Shown: positions 8,416-17,332, counted from the first letter of the stretch. The stretch is 64,000 nucleotides of DNA from JBMNPT01 sp050943735 (GCA_050943735.1 JBMNPT010000001.1:186001-250000), one strand, 5' to 3'. The notes: generated by a model not told the origin, from the letters alone. Translations and numbers: made by a program.

Positions 8416-9456
8416 ATGAAAAAGGATTGGAAAGGCTGGCGGGAACCACTGGAGGCGGCCAGTATGTTTTTGGGCGCGGTATTGGGGGCGGGTTTTGCCA
8501 CCGGCCAGGAAGTGCTGCAGTATTTCGCCCGGTTCGGGCCTTCCGGTCTGCTGGGTGTGACTTGCGTGATTTTGCTGCTGTGGCTTTTGTGCCGCGGGGT
8601 GCTGAGCCTGAGCCGGAACCGGGCGTATCCTGATTTGTATGCCTTTTTACAGACGTGCTGCGGCCCCCGGCTGGGGGCGCTGCTCCACGGGATTTTTGTG
8701 GCCTTTCTCTTTGTGGTGTTTGGCGTGATGGGCAGTTCCCTGGGGGCGTTGTCTCAGGAGGCCTGGGGTTGGCAGCCGGTGTGGGGGTTTGCTCTGTATG
8801 TGGTGGGCATGATGGCGCTGTTGCTACGGGGAGAACGGGGGGTAACCGCTCTGTTTTCGGTGCTTACTCCCATGATGGCGGTGGGGATTGTGCTGTTGTG
8901 CTTGTACGCCCTGCTCACCCGGGATGTGGCGGTGTTTGCAGGTCCGGCGGGATTGGCGCAGGAGACTGGGGGAGCGCTGGCTTCGGCAGTGCTGTATTTT
9001 GGCTACAACAGCATCATCGGGGTGAGTGTGCTATGCACCTTGGCGGCGCAGCGGGGCAATCCCCGTTGGACGGCCCGGGTGGCGCTGCTGAGCGCCGGGG
9101 GCTTTGGCCTGTGCCTGCTGGTGCTCTACGGAGCGCTGTGGGCGTTTTACGGCCAGGTGGCGGGACTGGAAATTCCGGTGCTGTATCTGGCTTCTCTGGG
9201 GGGAGAAAGGATGGTGCGGCTGTATACGGTGGTGGCGCTTTGTGCCATCCTCACCACCGGAGCAGGCTGCGGGTATGTGCTGGATCGGAGCATGGGCCGC
9301 AGCCGGTTGGGACTGTTTGTGCTGTGCAGTGGCAGCGTGGTGTTCGGGGCCTGTGATTTTTCCTTTTTGGTGCGGTATCTCTACGGACTGTTCGGCGTGC
9401 TGGGCTTGTTGCTGTGCGGAGCGGTGGCGTTGCGGGCCATCAGGGAAAGGCGGTGA
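8416..9456 (+). CDS. YkvI-like integral membrane permease
   Basis: The 346-residue protein is almost entirely hydrophobic, with about ten helices. Near the N-terminus AVLGAGFATGQEVLQYFARF matches the conserved 'GAGFATGQE' helix of the YkvI family, distant relatives of LIVCS/APC amino acid carriers with an unwound first helix. Substrate unknown. GGGGGTG precedes ATG 8416. Only 5 bases separate its stop from the tRNA promoter, so the tRNAs are independently transcribed. Confidence 0.82.
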   Translation: MKKDWKGWREPLEAASMFLGAVLGAGFATGQEVLQYFARFGPSGLLGVTCVILLLWLLCRGVLSLSRNRAYPDLYAFLQTCCGPRLGALLHGIFVAFLFVVFGVMGSSLGALSQEAWGWQPVWGFALYVVGMMALLLRGERGVTALFSVLTPMMAVGIVLLCLYALLTRDVAVFAGPAGLAQETGGALASAVLYFGYNSIIGVSVLCTLAAQRGNPRWTARVALLSAGGFGLCLLVLYGALWAFYGQVAGLEIPVLYLASLGGERMVRLYTVVALCAILTTGAGCGYVLDRSMGRSRLGLFVLCSGSVVFGACDFSFLVRYLYGLFGVLGLLLCGAVALRAIRERR

Positions 9457-9461
9457 AATGG

Positions 9462-9490
9462 TTGACAACCGGAGGGGATTTGCGTATAAT
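9462..9490 (+). promoter_or_regulatory. Perfect consensus promoter for the tRNA pair
   Basis: TTGACA (9462-9467), 17-bp spacer, TATAAT (9485-9490): a full sigma-A consensus, as expected for stable RNA. Transcription would start near 9497, about 25 bases before tRNA-Pro. Confidence 0.95.
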
Positions 9491-9521
9491 AGTATCGTCG
9501 CTGAGGCGAAGGCGACGGTAT

Positions 9522-9598
9522 CGAGGCGTAGCTCAGTTTGGTAGAGTGCTTGGTTTGGGACCAAGATGCCGCAGGTTCAAGTCCTGTCGCCTCGACCA
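9522..9598 (+). tRNA. tRNA-Pro (anticodon TGG)
   Basis: Acceptor stem CGAGGCG (9522-9528) pairs with CGCCTCG (9588-9594); discriminator A and encoded CCA follow. Anticodon arm CTTGG-TTTGGGA-CCAAG carries TGG. The T arm is GCAGGTTCAAGTCCTGT. 77 bases. Confidence 0.97.
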
Positions 9599-9606
9599 AT
9601 TTCCAT

Positions 9607-9681
9607 GCTGGCGTGGCTCAATGGCAGAGCAGCTGATTTGTAATCAGCAGGTTGATGGTTCGACTCCGTTCGCCAGCTCCA
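9607..9681 (+). tRNA. tRNA-Thr (anticodon TGT)
   Basis: Acceptor stem GCTGGCG (9607-9613) pairs with CGCCAGC (9671-9677), then T and encoded CCA. Anticodon arm CTGAT-TTGTA-ATCAG carries TGT. It lies 8 bases after tRNA-Pro in the same transcript. Confidence 0.97.
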
Positions 9682-9683
9682 CA

Positions 9684-9719
9684 AAATCCCCCGGAACTTA
9701 TGTTCCGGGGGATTTTTTT
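9684..9719 (+). terminator. Intrinsic terminator after tRNA pair
   Basis: AATCCCCCGGAAC-TTAT-GTTCCGGGGGATT then TTTTT; a strong GC stem. Confidence 0.93.
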
Positions 9720-9788
9720 GTCAGGCGGTATACATTTATGGGCGAATGCGGTACAATGAAAAAAAGTGTTGGAGAGGAGAGCATTGTC

Positions 9789-10898
9789 ATGCCGCCCTTG
9801 AGTATGCTGATCAAACCGGCGTCCAGCCTGTGCAATCTGCGTTGCCGGTACTGTTTTTATGAAGATGTAAGCGACCACCGTCAGGTGAAGTCCTATGGAA
9901 TGATCGGGCCCCAGGTGACCGAGGCCATCATCCGCAAAGCGTTGGAGTTTGCCGATGGAACCTGTACCTTCTCCTTTCAGGGGGGAGAACCCACCTTGCG
10001 GGGACTTGACTATTTTGAGGAGTTTTGCGATCTGGTGGACCGCTGCAATCACAAAAAGACGGCCATTCGGTATGCCATCCAGACCAACGGAATGGTGCTG
10101 GATGAGGCGTGGGCGTCTTTTCTGCGGAAGCGGAATTTCCTGGTGGGACTCTCCATGGACGGCACCCGGGAGATCCATGACAGCCTGCGGGTGGACCCGG
10201 AGGGCAAGGGCACCTATGGACGGGTACTGCGGGCGGCGCAGCTGCTGGAGAAGCATGGTGTGGAGTTCAATATCCTGTGCGTGGTGACCGCGTCCATTGC
10301 CCGCCACGGGGAACAGGTGTATCGCTCCCTGTGCAAAAATGGATTTCGGTATCTGCAATTCATTCCCTGTCTGGCGCCCATGGGAGAGCAGCCCGATCCC
10401 CGGTTCGGACTGACGCCCAAACGGTATGGGCAGTTTCTCCACGCGGTCTTTCAGGCCTGGTATGGCGATTTGTGTCAGGGGCGTTACACCAGCGTGCAGC
10501 ACATCGACCACTATCTGGGGGTTTTGCGGGGAGAGCCGCCGCTGCTTTGCTCCATGACCGGTCACTGTGCCTGTCAGTTTGTCATGGAGGCGGATGGCAG
10601 TGTCTATCCCTGTGATTTTTACGTCACCGATGAGTGGAAGGTGGGCAATATCCTGGACAACGGATTTGAAGAGATGGCAAATCACCCCAATGCCAGACGG
10701 TTTGTGGAGATTTCGCTGGACCGGGGAGAGAAATGCCGCGCCTGTCAGTGGTTTGCCCTGTGTCGGGGCGGCTGCCGGCGGGACCGGGAACCGGTCACCG
10801 GCACAGGCATGGCAGAAAACGTTTTCTGCGAAAGCTATCGGAGTTTTTTCCAGCAGGATTTTGAAGCCCTGGCCCGAGCGGCCAGAATGATGCGGTAA
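9789..10898 (+). CDS. Anaerobic sulfatase-maturating enzyme (radical SAM/SPASM)
   Basis: This 369-residue enzyme would oxidise the active-site Cys (or Ser) of a sulfatase to formylglycine without oxygen. It has the radical SAM motif CNLRCRYC (near 17), FSFQGGEPTL (SAM-binding 'GGEP') and C-terminal SPASM cysteines (YPCDFY, CRACQWFALCRGGC) that bind two auxiliary 4Fe-4S clusters. The start at 9789 has GGAGAGGAG 9 bases upstream; the frame is open further up to 9414, across the tRNAs, which cannot be coding. A client Cys-type sulfatase is encoded 4.3 kb downstream. It is followed after 17 bases by the LacI-type regulator. Confidence 0.93.
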   Translation: MPPLSMLIKPASSLCNLRCRYCFYEDVSDHRQVKSYGMIGPQVTEAIIRKALEFADGTCTFSFQGGEPTLRGLDYFEEFCDLVDRCNHKKTAIRYAIQTNGMVLDEAWASFLRKRNFLVGLSMDGTREIHDSLRVDPEGKGTYGRVLRAAQLLEKHGVEFNILCVVTASIARHGEQVYRSLCKNGFRYLQFIPCLAPMGEQPDPRFGLTPKRYGQFLHAVFQAWYGDLCQGRYTSVQHIDHYLGVLRGEPPLLCSMTGHCACQFVMEADGSVYPCDFYVTDEWKVGNILDNGFEEMANHPNARRFVEISLDRGEKCRACQWFALCRGGCRRDREPVTGTGMAENVFCESYRSFFQQDFEALARAARMMR

Positions 10899-10915
10899 AG
10901 ATCGGAGAGAGAAAC

Positions 10916-11923
10916 ATGAAACTTATCGATATTGCAAAAGAGGCGAAGGTATCCGTTTCAACCGTTTCCCGTGTGATCAATAACTCTGCCAATGTAAAGC
11001 CGGAAAAACGGGAGCGGGTCAATGCGGTATTGAGAAAGTATGAATACATTCCCAATTCCATTGCCCGCAGTCTGGTTTCCAATTCCACCCGGACCATCGG
11101 CATTCTCACCCCCGACATCCGGCACATCAACTGTTCCACCATCGCCTATACGGTGGAGCGCACCATGAGCCGGCAGGGGTATGATACCCTGTTGTGCAAC
11201 ACCGGCCTGGAGCTGTCCGAACAGATTCGCTTTCTCAAGGGCATGTCCTCCCGCAAGGTGGATGGTCTGGTGCTCATCGGCGTCAGTTATAGCTGCTCCG
11301 AGGTGGAGGAAACTCTGAACCGTTATTTCCCCGAAACTCCCATTGTGATGCTCAACAGCAATCTGCAGGCACCCAATATCGTGCATGTTTTCGGGGGGAT
11401 GGACCGGGCCACAGTGGAGCTGACCGAGTATCTGTGCAGTTTGGGCCACCGCAAAGTCGCCTTTATCAAGGAGGCCAACAGCTGGGTGCAGGACATCAAG
11501 GCCCAGGCATTTTTGCAGGTGATGAAGCAGCATGGCAGCGATTTGCCTCAGCGGTATGTGTTTACGCTGCATCCGGGGCTGGATGACAGCCAGACCATTG
11601 TGGAATATCTGGAAAAAGAAGTGCAGGATTACACCGCGGTGATGGCCAACAGCGATGTGACGGCCTGCGGGGTGATCAAATATCTCAAAGCGGCCGGGAA
11701 AGTCATTCCCCGGGATGTGTCGGTGACTGGTTATTACAACACCGATTACGCCAAGTTCTGTGATCCGGCGCTGACCACCATCGACAACAAAATGACCACC
11801 ATTGGAGAGACCATGGCGTTGGCGCTTTTGCGCTATATGCGGGGAGAACGTTCTCAAAGACTGCTGCGCATCACCCCGGAACTGGTGGTGCGTGAGAGCA
11901 CCTGTCCCATAAATGTCCGGTGA
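10916..11923 (+). CDS. LacI-family transcriptional regulator
   Basis: The 335-residue protein has a LacI helix-turn-helix at residues 1-50 (IAKEAKVSVSTVSRVINN, then the hinge segment IPNSIARSL) and a periplasmic-binding-protein-like effector domain (from TIGILTPDIRH onward). It should bind a sugar-like effector and repress nearby genes. Most likely target: the tctCBA-sulfatase operon 240 bases downstream, whose leader has two LacI/cre-type operators. It is probably co-transcribed with the maturase just upstream. Confidence 0.93.
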   Translation: MKLIDIAKEAKVSVSTVSRVINNSANVKPEKRERVNAVLRKYEYIPNSIARSLVSNSTRTIGILTPDIRHINCSTIAYTVERTMSRQGYDTLLCNTGLELSEQIRFLKGMSSRKVDGLVLIGVSYSCSEVEETLNRYFPETPIVMLNSNLQAPNIVHVFGGMDRATVELTEYLCSLGHRKVAFIKEANSWVQDIKAQAFLQVMKQHGSDLPQRYVFTLHPGLDDSQTIVEYLEKEVQDYTAVMANSDVTACGVIKYLKAAGKVIPRDVSVTGYYNTDYAKFCDPALTTIDNKMTTIGETMALALLRYMRGERSQRLLRITPELVVRESTCPINVR

Positions 11924-11994
11924 GAAATGGTGATACTGCCAAAACTCTGCACAGACAAAACAAAAAAACACTTTTTTCTTGTCTACAATGTATG

Positions 11995-12023
11995 ATGACA
12001 AGGGGCAGGCGGAATGATACACT
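11995..12023 (+). promoter_or_regulatory. Promoter of the tctCBA-sulfatase operon
   Basis: ATGACA (11995-12000), 17 bp, TACACT (12018-12023) with an extended -10 TG at 12015-12016. An inverted repeat CTTGTC-N13-GACAAG (11978-12002) overlaps the -35 box and might bind a further regulator. Confidence 0.6.
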
Positions 12024-12038
12024 AAAACTGTAAAAATT

Positions 12039-12052
12039 TGAAAACGTTATCA
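12039..12052 (+). promoter_or_regulatory. cre/LacI-type operator 1
   Basis: TGAAAACGTTATCA fits the CcpA cre consensus TGWAARCGYTWNCW at every position and is also LacI-family-like. It sits just downstream of the predicted start of transcription. Confidence 0.65.
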
Positions 12053-12126
12053 AATCATAAGTATGATAGATTTTCCTTTGATAGCGTTTTTGATGAAAGT
12101 TTTATGGGGAGAGAAATCGCTATTTT

Positions 12127-12140
12127 TGAAAACGATTTCA
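12127..12140 (+). promoter_or_regulatory. cre/LacI-type operator 2
   Basis: TGAAAACGATTTCA, one base off the cre consensus, 88 bp (about 8.4 helical turns) after operator 1 and just before the tctC ribosome binding site. The same repressor could bind both. Confidence 0.55.
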
Positions 12141-12160
12141 GAAAAAGAAAGGAGCGCATC

Positions 12161-13192
12161 ATGTTGAAGAAAGCATTGGTTTGTGCCGTGGCCATGGCCA
12201 TGACAGCGGCGGTGTGCAGCTGTGGAACAAACACAGACACCAGCACTTCCACCTCCGGTTCTGCGGATCCGGGAACCTCCCAGCAGGAGACCCAGAGCGG
12301 CTATCCGGAGAGAGAAATTCAAATTGTCATCCCCATGGGGACGGGCGGCGACACTGACCTAAACGCCCGTATTTTTTCCAAATACCTGGAGGAAGAGCTG
12401 GGTGTGCCCCTGGTGTGCAACAATGTGACCGGGGCCGGCGGCGCGGTGGGTGCCCGGCAGGTGAAAGATGCCGACCCGGACGGCTATACGGCGTTGTTTT
12501 TCCAGTATGCGGGGCTGATTCAGCAGATGACCGGCGTGGTGGACTTCTCCTATGTGGATGACTTTGAGATTGCGGGCATCGGGATGTTTGACAAGTGCAA
12601 TTTGTGGCTGGGCAGCGCCAACGGCAAATACGAAACGCTGGAAGATCTGGTGGAGGATGCCAAAGCCAATCCCGGCAAGATCAACATCGGGACCTCAGGG
12701 ACCGGCAATATGGCACATTTCCTGGTAAAAATGCTGGAGGAGCAGGCAGGTGTCACCTTCAATATCGTGGACCTGGGAGGACAGTCTCAGCTGCAGGCCG
12801 CGCTGATGAGTGGTCAAATCGCGGCATATACGGGATACTATTCCAACAGTAAGTCCTTTATTGATTCGGGGGATTTCCGGGTACTGGGCGTATTTACGGA
12901 AGAGGAGTCCCACCCGTTGCTGCCTGATGCTCCCACTATGAATGAGCAGGGTTTTGACATGGACTTTTTGAACGACAAGTATTACTACTATGCCTTCCCC
13001 AAGGGCACGCCGGAAGAGGTGATCAACCGGTTCTCCGAGGCCATGCAGAAGGTGTGCGAAAACCCCGAGGTACAGAAGGAGTTTGACCAGTACTTCGTCA
13101 CAGTGGAATATATGTCGCCGGAGGAATCGGTGGAGTACATCAAGAATTTGGAGAGCCAGTACAATGAGTACAAATCGGTATTTGACCAGTGA
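12161..13192 (+). CDS. Tripartite tricarboxylate transporter substrate-binding lipoprotein (TctC)
   Basis: The 343-residue protein starts with a lipoprotein signal (MLKKALVCAVAMAMTAAVCSC) and a Ser/Thr linker, then a TctC/Bug-type solute receptor: REIQIVIPMGTGGDTDLNAR and NVTGAGGAVGARQVKDADPDGY carry the typical ligand-loop glycines. It captures an extracellular carboxylate-type ligand for the TctAB permease; the actual ligand is unknown. ATG 12161 has AAAGGAG upstream; an earlier in-frame ATG at 12038 overlaps operator 1 and is rejected. First gene of the operon. Confidence 0.93.
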   Translation: MLKKALVCAVAMAMTAAVCSCGTNTDTSTSTSGSADPGTSQQETQSGYPEREIQIVIPMGTGGDTDLNARIFSKYLEEELGVPLVCNNVTGAGGAVGARQVKDADPDGYTALFFQYAGLIQQMTGVVDFSYVDDFEIAGIGMFDKCNLWLGSANGKYETLEDLVEDAKANPGKINIGTSGTGNMAHFLVKMLEEQAGVTFNIVDLGGQSQLQAALMSGQIAAYTGYYSNSKSFIDSGDFRVLGVFTEEESHPLLPDAPTMNEQGFDMDFLNDKYYYYAFPKGTPEEVINRFSEAMQKVCENPEVQKEFDQYFVTVEYMSPEESVEYIKNLESQYNEYKSVFDQ

Positions 13193-13215
13193 TACCGCGG
13201 AAAGAGGGATGCTTT

Positions 13216-13701
13216 ATGAAATGGATCAGACAGAAGGATCTGATTTCCGGCGCGGCGATTATCGTGTTGGCGGGGATTCTGTTTTGGGGAGCGCAGCTGG
13301 TCAAAACCTCGGACGTGGGACAGAACGGAGCCAAACTGGTGCCTACGCTGCTGTCGGGCGTGCTGCTGGTGCTGGGCGTGCTGGTGCTGTGGGATGGCTG
13401 TAAGGCCGCCATCCGGCAGCCGGCTTCCTCCCAGGCGCCGGCAGCTGCCAAAATCAGGCGGGAAGATTTGCCGGTGTATTTGACCTTTGGGCTGCTGGCG
13501 GCCTATGTATTTCTCATTGAGTGGGCGGGGTATCTCATTGCCACCGCGGTGTATATGACCGGGCAGATGTATGTGCTCTCCTGTTTCAACCGGAAAAAGC
13601 TCCCCTTTTTCCTGGTGATTTCGGTGGTGGGCTCGGCCATTGCCTATTATCTGTTCCGCAATGCATTTCATGTGCTGCTGCCCGCGGGCCTGCTGGTGTA
13701 A
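13216..13701 (+). CDS. Tripartite tricarboxylate transporter small membrane subunit (TctB)
   Basis: The 161-residue protein has four predicted helices (residues ~10-27, 37-57, 85-110, 120-160), the expected size and topology of TctB, the weakly conserved small subunit. It lies between tctC (23-base gap) and tctA (18-base gap). The start at 13216 follows AAAGAGGG. Confidence 0.88.
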   Translation: MKWIRQKDLISGAAIIVLAGILFWGAQLVKTSDVGQNGAKLVPTLLSGVLLVLGVLVLWDGCKAAIRQPASSQAPAAAKIRREDLPVYLTFGLLAAYVFLIEWAGYLIATAVYMTGQMYVLSCFNRKKLPFFLVISVVGSAIAYYLFRNAFHVLLPAGLLV

Positions 13702-13719
13702 AGGAGGGAGTGAAATCAA

Positions 13720-15213
13720 ATGGATGCAATCGTGTCTGGACTGATGTCCATCATGAATTGGCAGGTTATGCTGTTGATTTTGGGCGGCGTAGCGCTGGGG
13801 ATTGTGTTCGGCGCCATACCGGGTCTGACGGCCAATATGGCGGTGGCACTCTGTATTCCCATCACCTTTGGGATGGACATGATTCCCTCCACCAGTTTGT
13901 TGGTGGGACTGTATATCGGCGGCATTTCGGGCGGTCTCATCTCCGCCATTCTGCTGAAGATTCCGGGAACCCCTTCTTCCATCGCCACCACCTTTGACGG
14001 AGCGCCCATGGCGGCCCGGGGCGAGGCGGGCAAGGCGTTGTCCACCGGCATTCTGGCCTCCTTCCTGGGTGGCATGTTCAGCTTTGTGGTGCTGATCTTT
14101 GTGTCCCCCTATCTGGCGGAGTTTGCCATGGGTTTTTCGCCCTTTGACTATTTTTCGGTGGTGCTGTTCTCCCTGACCCTGATGGCCAGTTTGTCCGGCC
14201 CCAATCTGAAAAAGGGGCTGATCGCCGGCTTTCTGGGGATTGTGGTCTCCTTTGTGGGAGCGGACCCCATTGACGGGCTGCCCCGGTTTACCTTTGGCAT
14301 TCAGGCGCTGGACGGCGGATTTGCCCAGCTGCCTGTGCTCATCGGCCTGTTTGCGGTGGCGGAGATCATCGAGACCGCCGAAAAGGCCTATGTGTTGAAA
14401 CATCAGGAAAAGGTATCGTATAAAGTGGAAAAAATCCGCATTCCCTGGGCGGAGTACAAAGATCAGGTGTGGAATTTCTTCCGTTCCTGTCTCATTGGCA
14501 CCGGCATTGGCATTTTGCCGGGCATTGGCGGTGGAGTATCCAACCTCATCTCCTATACCACCGCCAAAAAACAGAGCCGGCATCCGGAGAAGTTCGGCAC
14601 CGGCTGCGTAGATGGAATCATTGCCTCGGAAACCGCCAACAATGCCTGTATCGGCGGAGCCATGATTCCTCTGCTCACCATGGGCATTCCCGGGGATGCC
14701 GTCACCGCCATGCTGGTGGGCGGCTTCATGATCCAGGGGGTTTCCCCCGGCCCGCTGATGTTTGTGCAGCAAAAAGAGCTGATCTATGCCATTTTCGGGG
14801 CGCTCATTGTGGCCAATGTGTGCATGCTGCTGATGATGTTCCTGGCCATGAACGGCTTTATAAGGGTGCTCAACACCCCCAAGGAAGTACTGCTTCCCTT
14901 TGTGATGGCCATTTGCATCATCGGTGCCTATGGCTCCAACAATCGTGTGTTTGACATTTTTGTGGTGCTGATTTTCGGCGTGGTGGGATTTGTGCTGAAA
15001 AAATTCGGATTCCCCACACCCCCCATGATCATGGGACTCATTTTGGGGCCCATTTTTGAAACCAATCTGCGCAGAGGACTCATGTTCAGTCATAACAGCA
15101 TCGTACCCTTTTTCACCCAGCCCATTTCGCTGATTTTCATCTGTCTGGCAGTGGTGTCGGTGGTGTTGACGGTACGCAAAAAGAAAAAGCAGGAGGAATC
15201 AGAGGATGTATGA
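13720..15213 (+). CDS. Tripartite tricarboxylate transporter large permease (TctA)
   Basis: The 497-residue permease has about 11-12 helices and the two TctA signature loops: GAIPGLTANMAVALCIPITF near residue 30 and GIGILPGIGGGVSN (near 263), plus GGAMIPLLTMGIPGDAVTAM (near 313). It forms the ion-driven uptake channel with TctB. AAAGGAGGG precedes ATG. Its end overlaps the sulfatase start by 8 bases, so the two products are translationally linked. Confidence 0.95.
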   Translation: MDAIVSGLMSIMNWQVMLLILGGVALGIVFGAIPGLTANMAVALCIPITFGMDMIPSTSLLVGLYIGGISGGLISAILLKIPGTPSSIATTFDGAPMAARGEAGKALSTGILASFLGGMFSFVVLIFVSPYLAEFAMGFSPFDYFSVVLFSLTLMASLSGPNLKKGLIAGFLGIVVSFVGADPIDGLPRFTFGIQALDGGFAQLPVLIGLFAVAEIIETAEKAYVLKHQEKVSYKVEKIRIPWAEYKDQVWNFFRSCLIGTGIGILPGIGGGVSNLISYTTAKKQSRHPEKFGTGCVDGIIASETANNACIGGAMIPLLTMGIPGDAVTAMLVGGFMIQGVSPGPLMFVQQKELIYAIFGALIVANVCMLLMMFLAMNGFIRVLNTPKEVLLPFVMAICIIGAYGSNNRVFDIFVVLIFGVVGFVLKKFGFPTPPMIMGLILGPIFETNLRRGLMFSHNSIVPFFTQPISLIFICLAVVSVVLTVRKKKKQEESEDV

Positions 15214-16717
15214 GAAAAAACCCTATAATATCGTTTGGTTTTGTACCGATCAGCAGAGATATGACACCATAGGCGCCCTGGGGAATGACGCCATCCACAC
15301 TCCCAATCTGGACCGGCTGGCGGCGGAGGGCACTGCTTTTTCCAGAGCCTATTGCCAGGCCCCCATCTGCACGCCCAGCCGGGCCAGCTTCCTCACCGGC
15401 CGGTATCCCCGCACCACCCGGGCCACCTTCAATGGCAACGATCACTTCTCCAAGGATGAGACCCTGGTGACCAAGCTGTTGGCCGACGCCGGCTACACCT
15501 GTGGTCTGGTGGGCAAGCTGCATCTCACCGCCGCCAAGGACCGGCTGGAAAAGCGCACCGACGACGGCTACAGCGTGTTCAAGTGGAGCCATCACCCCCA
15601 GAACGACTGGGAGGAGGGCATTGATTCCTACCAGACCTGGCTGCGGGACAAGGGGATCAAGTGGGAAGAGCACTACAAGGGCTGTCACTGGGACAACACC
15701 CATGCGGCCTCCCGGAGTCAGGACAATGAAGCTTATCTGAAGGCCATCTATGAAGAGGGCTATAAGCCCTATGAGGGCATCGAGGTGCCCTATCACCAGA
15801 CCACCTGGTGTGTGGAGGAGGCCATGCAGTTCATCGAGGACTGCGGGGAAAAGCCCTTCCTCATCAGCATCAATCCCTTCGACCCTCATCATCCCATCGA
15901 TCCGCCCAGAGAGTGCAAGGACCGCATTGACGCGGAGACCATGCCCACTCCGCTGTGGCAGGAGGGAGAGCTGGCGGAAAAGCCGCCCTTCCACACACAG
16001 GATTATCTGTACGGCACTATGAACCGGCACGCAGCCAGTATCATCGGCATGACCGAGCAGCACAAAAAGGAAACCACCCGGGATTACTACGCCCAGATTG
16101 AGCTCATCGACCAACAGTTTGGCCGGCTTTTGGACTTCCTGGATGAAAAAGGACTGCGGGAAAATACCATCGTGATCTTTATGAGCGACCATGGCGAACT
16201 GCTGGGAGATCATGGGGTGTATTTCAAAGGTCCCTATTTCTACGAGGGACTGGTACATGTGCCGCTGATTCTGTCCTGTCCGGGGCTCATTCCGGCGGGC
16301 CGGGTGAGCAAGGCCCTCATCGAGCTGGTGGATCTGGCGCCCACCCTGCTGGAGCTCACAGGGCAGGAGATCCCCTTCTATATGCAGGGCACCAGTTTTG
16401 CGGATCTGCTCACCGGCGAGAAACAGACCGATACCCACAAACAAGCGGTGTATTGTGAGTTTTATGACTGCCTCACCAACGTGACCAACAAGGGAACCTA
16501 TGCCACCATGTATTTTGACGGCCGTTTCAAAATCGTGGTGCATCACGGCCACGAATATGGGGAGCTGTACGACCTCACCACCGATCCCAACGAATTCTGC
16601 AATCTGTGGTTCCACCCCCAGTACCGGGATCTCAAACACATGCTCATCAAGAAAAACTTTGACCATGCGGTGCTGTGCAACGCCGACAAGGTACTGGACC
16701 CCTGCTGGGGCTATTGA
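15206..16717 (+). CDS. Cys-type sulfatase (formylglycine-dependent)
   Basis: This 503-residue alkaline-phosphatase-superfamily sulfatase has the maturation motif C-T-P-S-R at Cys55, followed by ASFLTGRYP. Metal-binding parts are TDQQR (Asp15) and MSDHGELLGDHG (near 330). It has no signal peptide, so it acts in the cytoplasm on a compound taken up by the transporter. The Cys55 sulfatase needs the radical SAM maturase at 9789. The overlap with tctA and shared promoter imply one operon. Related families (choline sulfatase, phosphonate monoester hydrolase) share this fold, so the exact ester is open. Confidence 0.92.
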   Translation: MYEKKPYNIVWFCTDQQRYDTIGALGNDAIHTPNLDRLAAEGTAFSRAYCQAPICTPSRASFLTGRYPRTTRATFNGNDHFSKDETLVTKLLADAGYTCGLVGKLHLTAAKDRLEKRTDDGYSVFKWSHHPQNDWEEGIDSYQTWLRDKGIKWEEHYKGCHWDNTHAASRSQDNEAYLKAIYEEGYKPYEGIEVPYHQTTWCVEEAMQFIEDCGEKPFLISINPFDPHHPIDPPRECKDRIDAETMPTPLWQEGELAEKPPFHTQDYLYGTMNRHAASIIGMTEQHKKETTRDYYAQIELIDQQFGRLLDFLDEKGLRENTIVIFMSDHGELLGDHGVYFKGPYFYEGLVHVPLILSCPGLIPAGRVSKALIELVDLAPTLLELTGQEIPFYMQGTSFADLLTGEKQTDTHKQAVYCEFYDCLTNVTNKGTYATMYFDGRFKIVVHHGHEYGELYDLTTDPNEFCNLWFHPQYRDLKHMLIKKNFDHAVLCNADKVLDPCWGY

Positions 16718-16722
16718 AGTGA

Positions 16723-16763
16723 AAAAGACCGCGGGACGAAAGTCCTGCGGTCTTTTGTTTTTT
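16723..16763. terminator. Bidirectional terminator, sulfatase / lipoprotein
   Basis: AAAGACCGCGGGAC-GAAA-GTCCTGCGGTCTTT with T-tracts on both sides; serves the converging genes. Confidence 0.9.
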
Positions 16764-17332
16764 CAGGTGAGTGCCTCTTCCAGCGGACACTGGTAGAGAA
16801 AGGCATCGGGCTGATACTGGTAGATCTCCTGTACCTGGGTACCATCCTCGGTGATACGGATTACGGAGACGCACTGGCGGTATTCCTCTTTCAGATTGCC
16901 GATGTTCCCGGCGTAGTCGCTGGCATGAGTCTGCAAGGCCTGCTGCACATCGGTGCGCAATAGCTCTTCTTCCTCCATGTCGTAAATGACAATGTTGGAC
17001 ACATTGTCCTGGCTGGTAAATTCCACGATTTCCAGCTGTCCGTCTCCATCCAGGTCATGTTCCTCCGCAGCGTTTTGCAGCTCCAGCAGCACTGAGCCGT
17101 CCTCCAAAGAGAGATATTGTACTACCGTGGCGCCGGGCTTGTCAGACACCACTTCTTTTTCCCACTGAGCGATGCCCTCCGGCTGCTGGGGTTCTTCCGG
17201 TTGCTGCTGGGGGGAGGTGTCCGAAGGGCTGGGGGAGGCAGACGTGGAAGGCTGAGGGTCCTGGTTTGCTCCGCAGCCGGCGGCGGTCAGCAGCAGCAAA
17301 ATGGACAGGGTAGAGAGAAAAATCGGCTTCAT
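16763..17332 (-). CDS. Putative lipoprotein of unknown function
   Basis: The 189-residue product has a lipoprotein signal with lipobox LTAAGC (Cys near 20), a Pro/Ser/Gln-rich linker (about 25-55) and a small globular part with DGDGQLEIVEF, similar to a calcium-loop or VCBS-like repeat. It is expected on the outer face of the membrane. I do not recognise the family. It stands alone, convergent with the sulfatase. Confidence 0.72.
   Translation of the reverse strand: MKPIFLSTLSILLLLTAAGCGANQDPQPSTSASPSPSDTSPQQQPEEPQQPEGIAQWEKEVVSDKPGATVVQYLSLEDGSVLLELQNAAEEHDLDGDGQLEIVEFTSQDNVSNIVIYDMEEEELLRTDVQQALQTHASDYAGNIGNLKEEYRQCVSVIRITEDGTQVQEIYQYQPDAFLYQCPLEEALT

Noticed and set aside
9414..9788. Upstream extension of the sulfatase maturase frame
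   Set aside because: It runs through two tRNA genes and their terminator.
12988..15093. 701-residue minus-strand frame
   Set aside because: Antisense of tctB-tctA with shadow composition (His, Gln, Arg rich).
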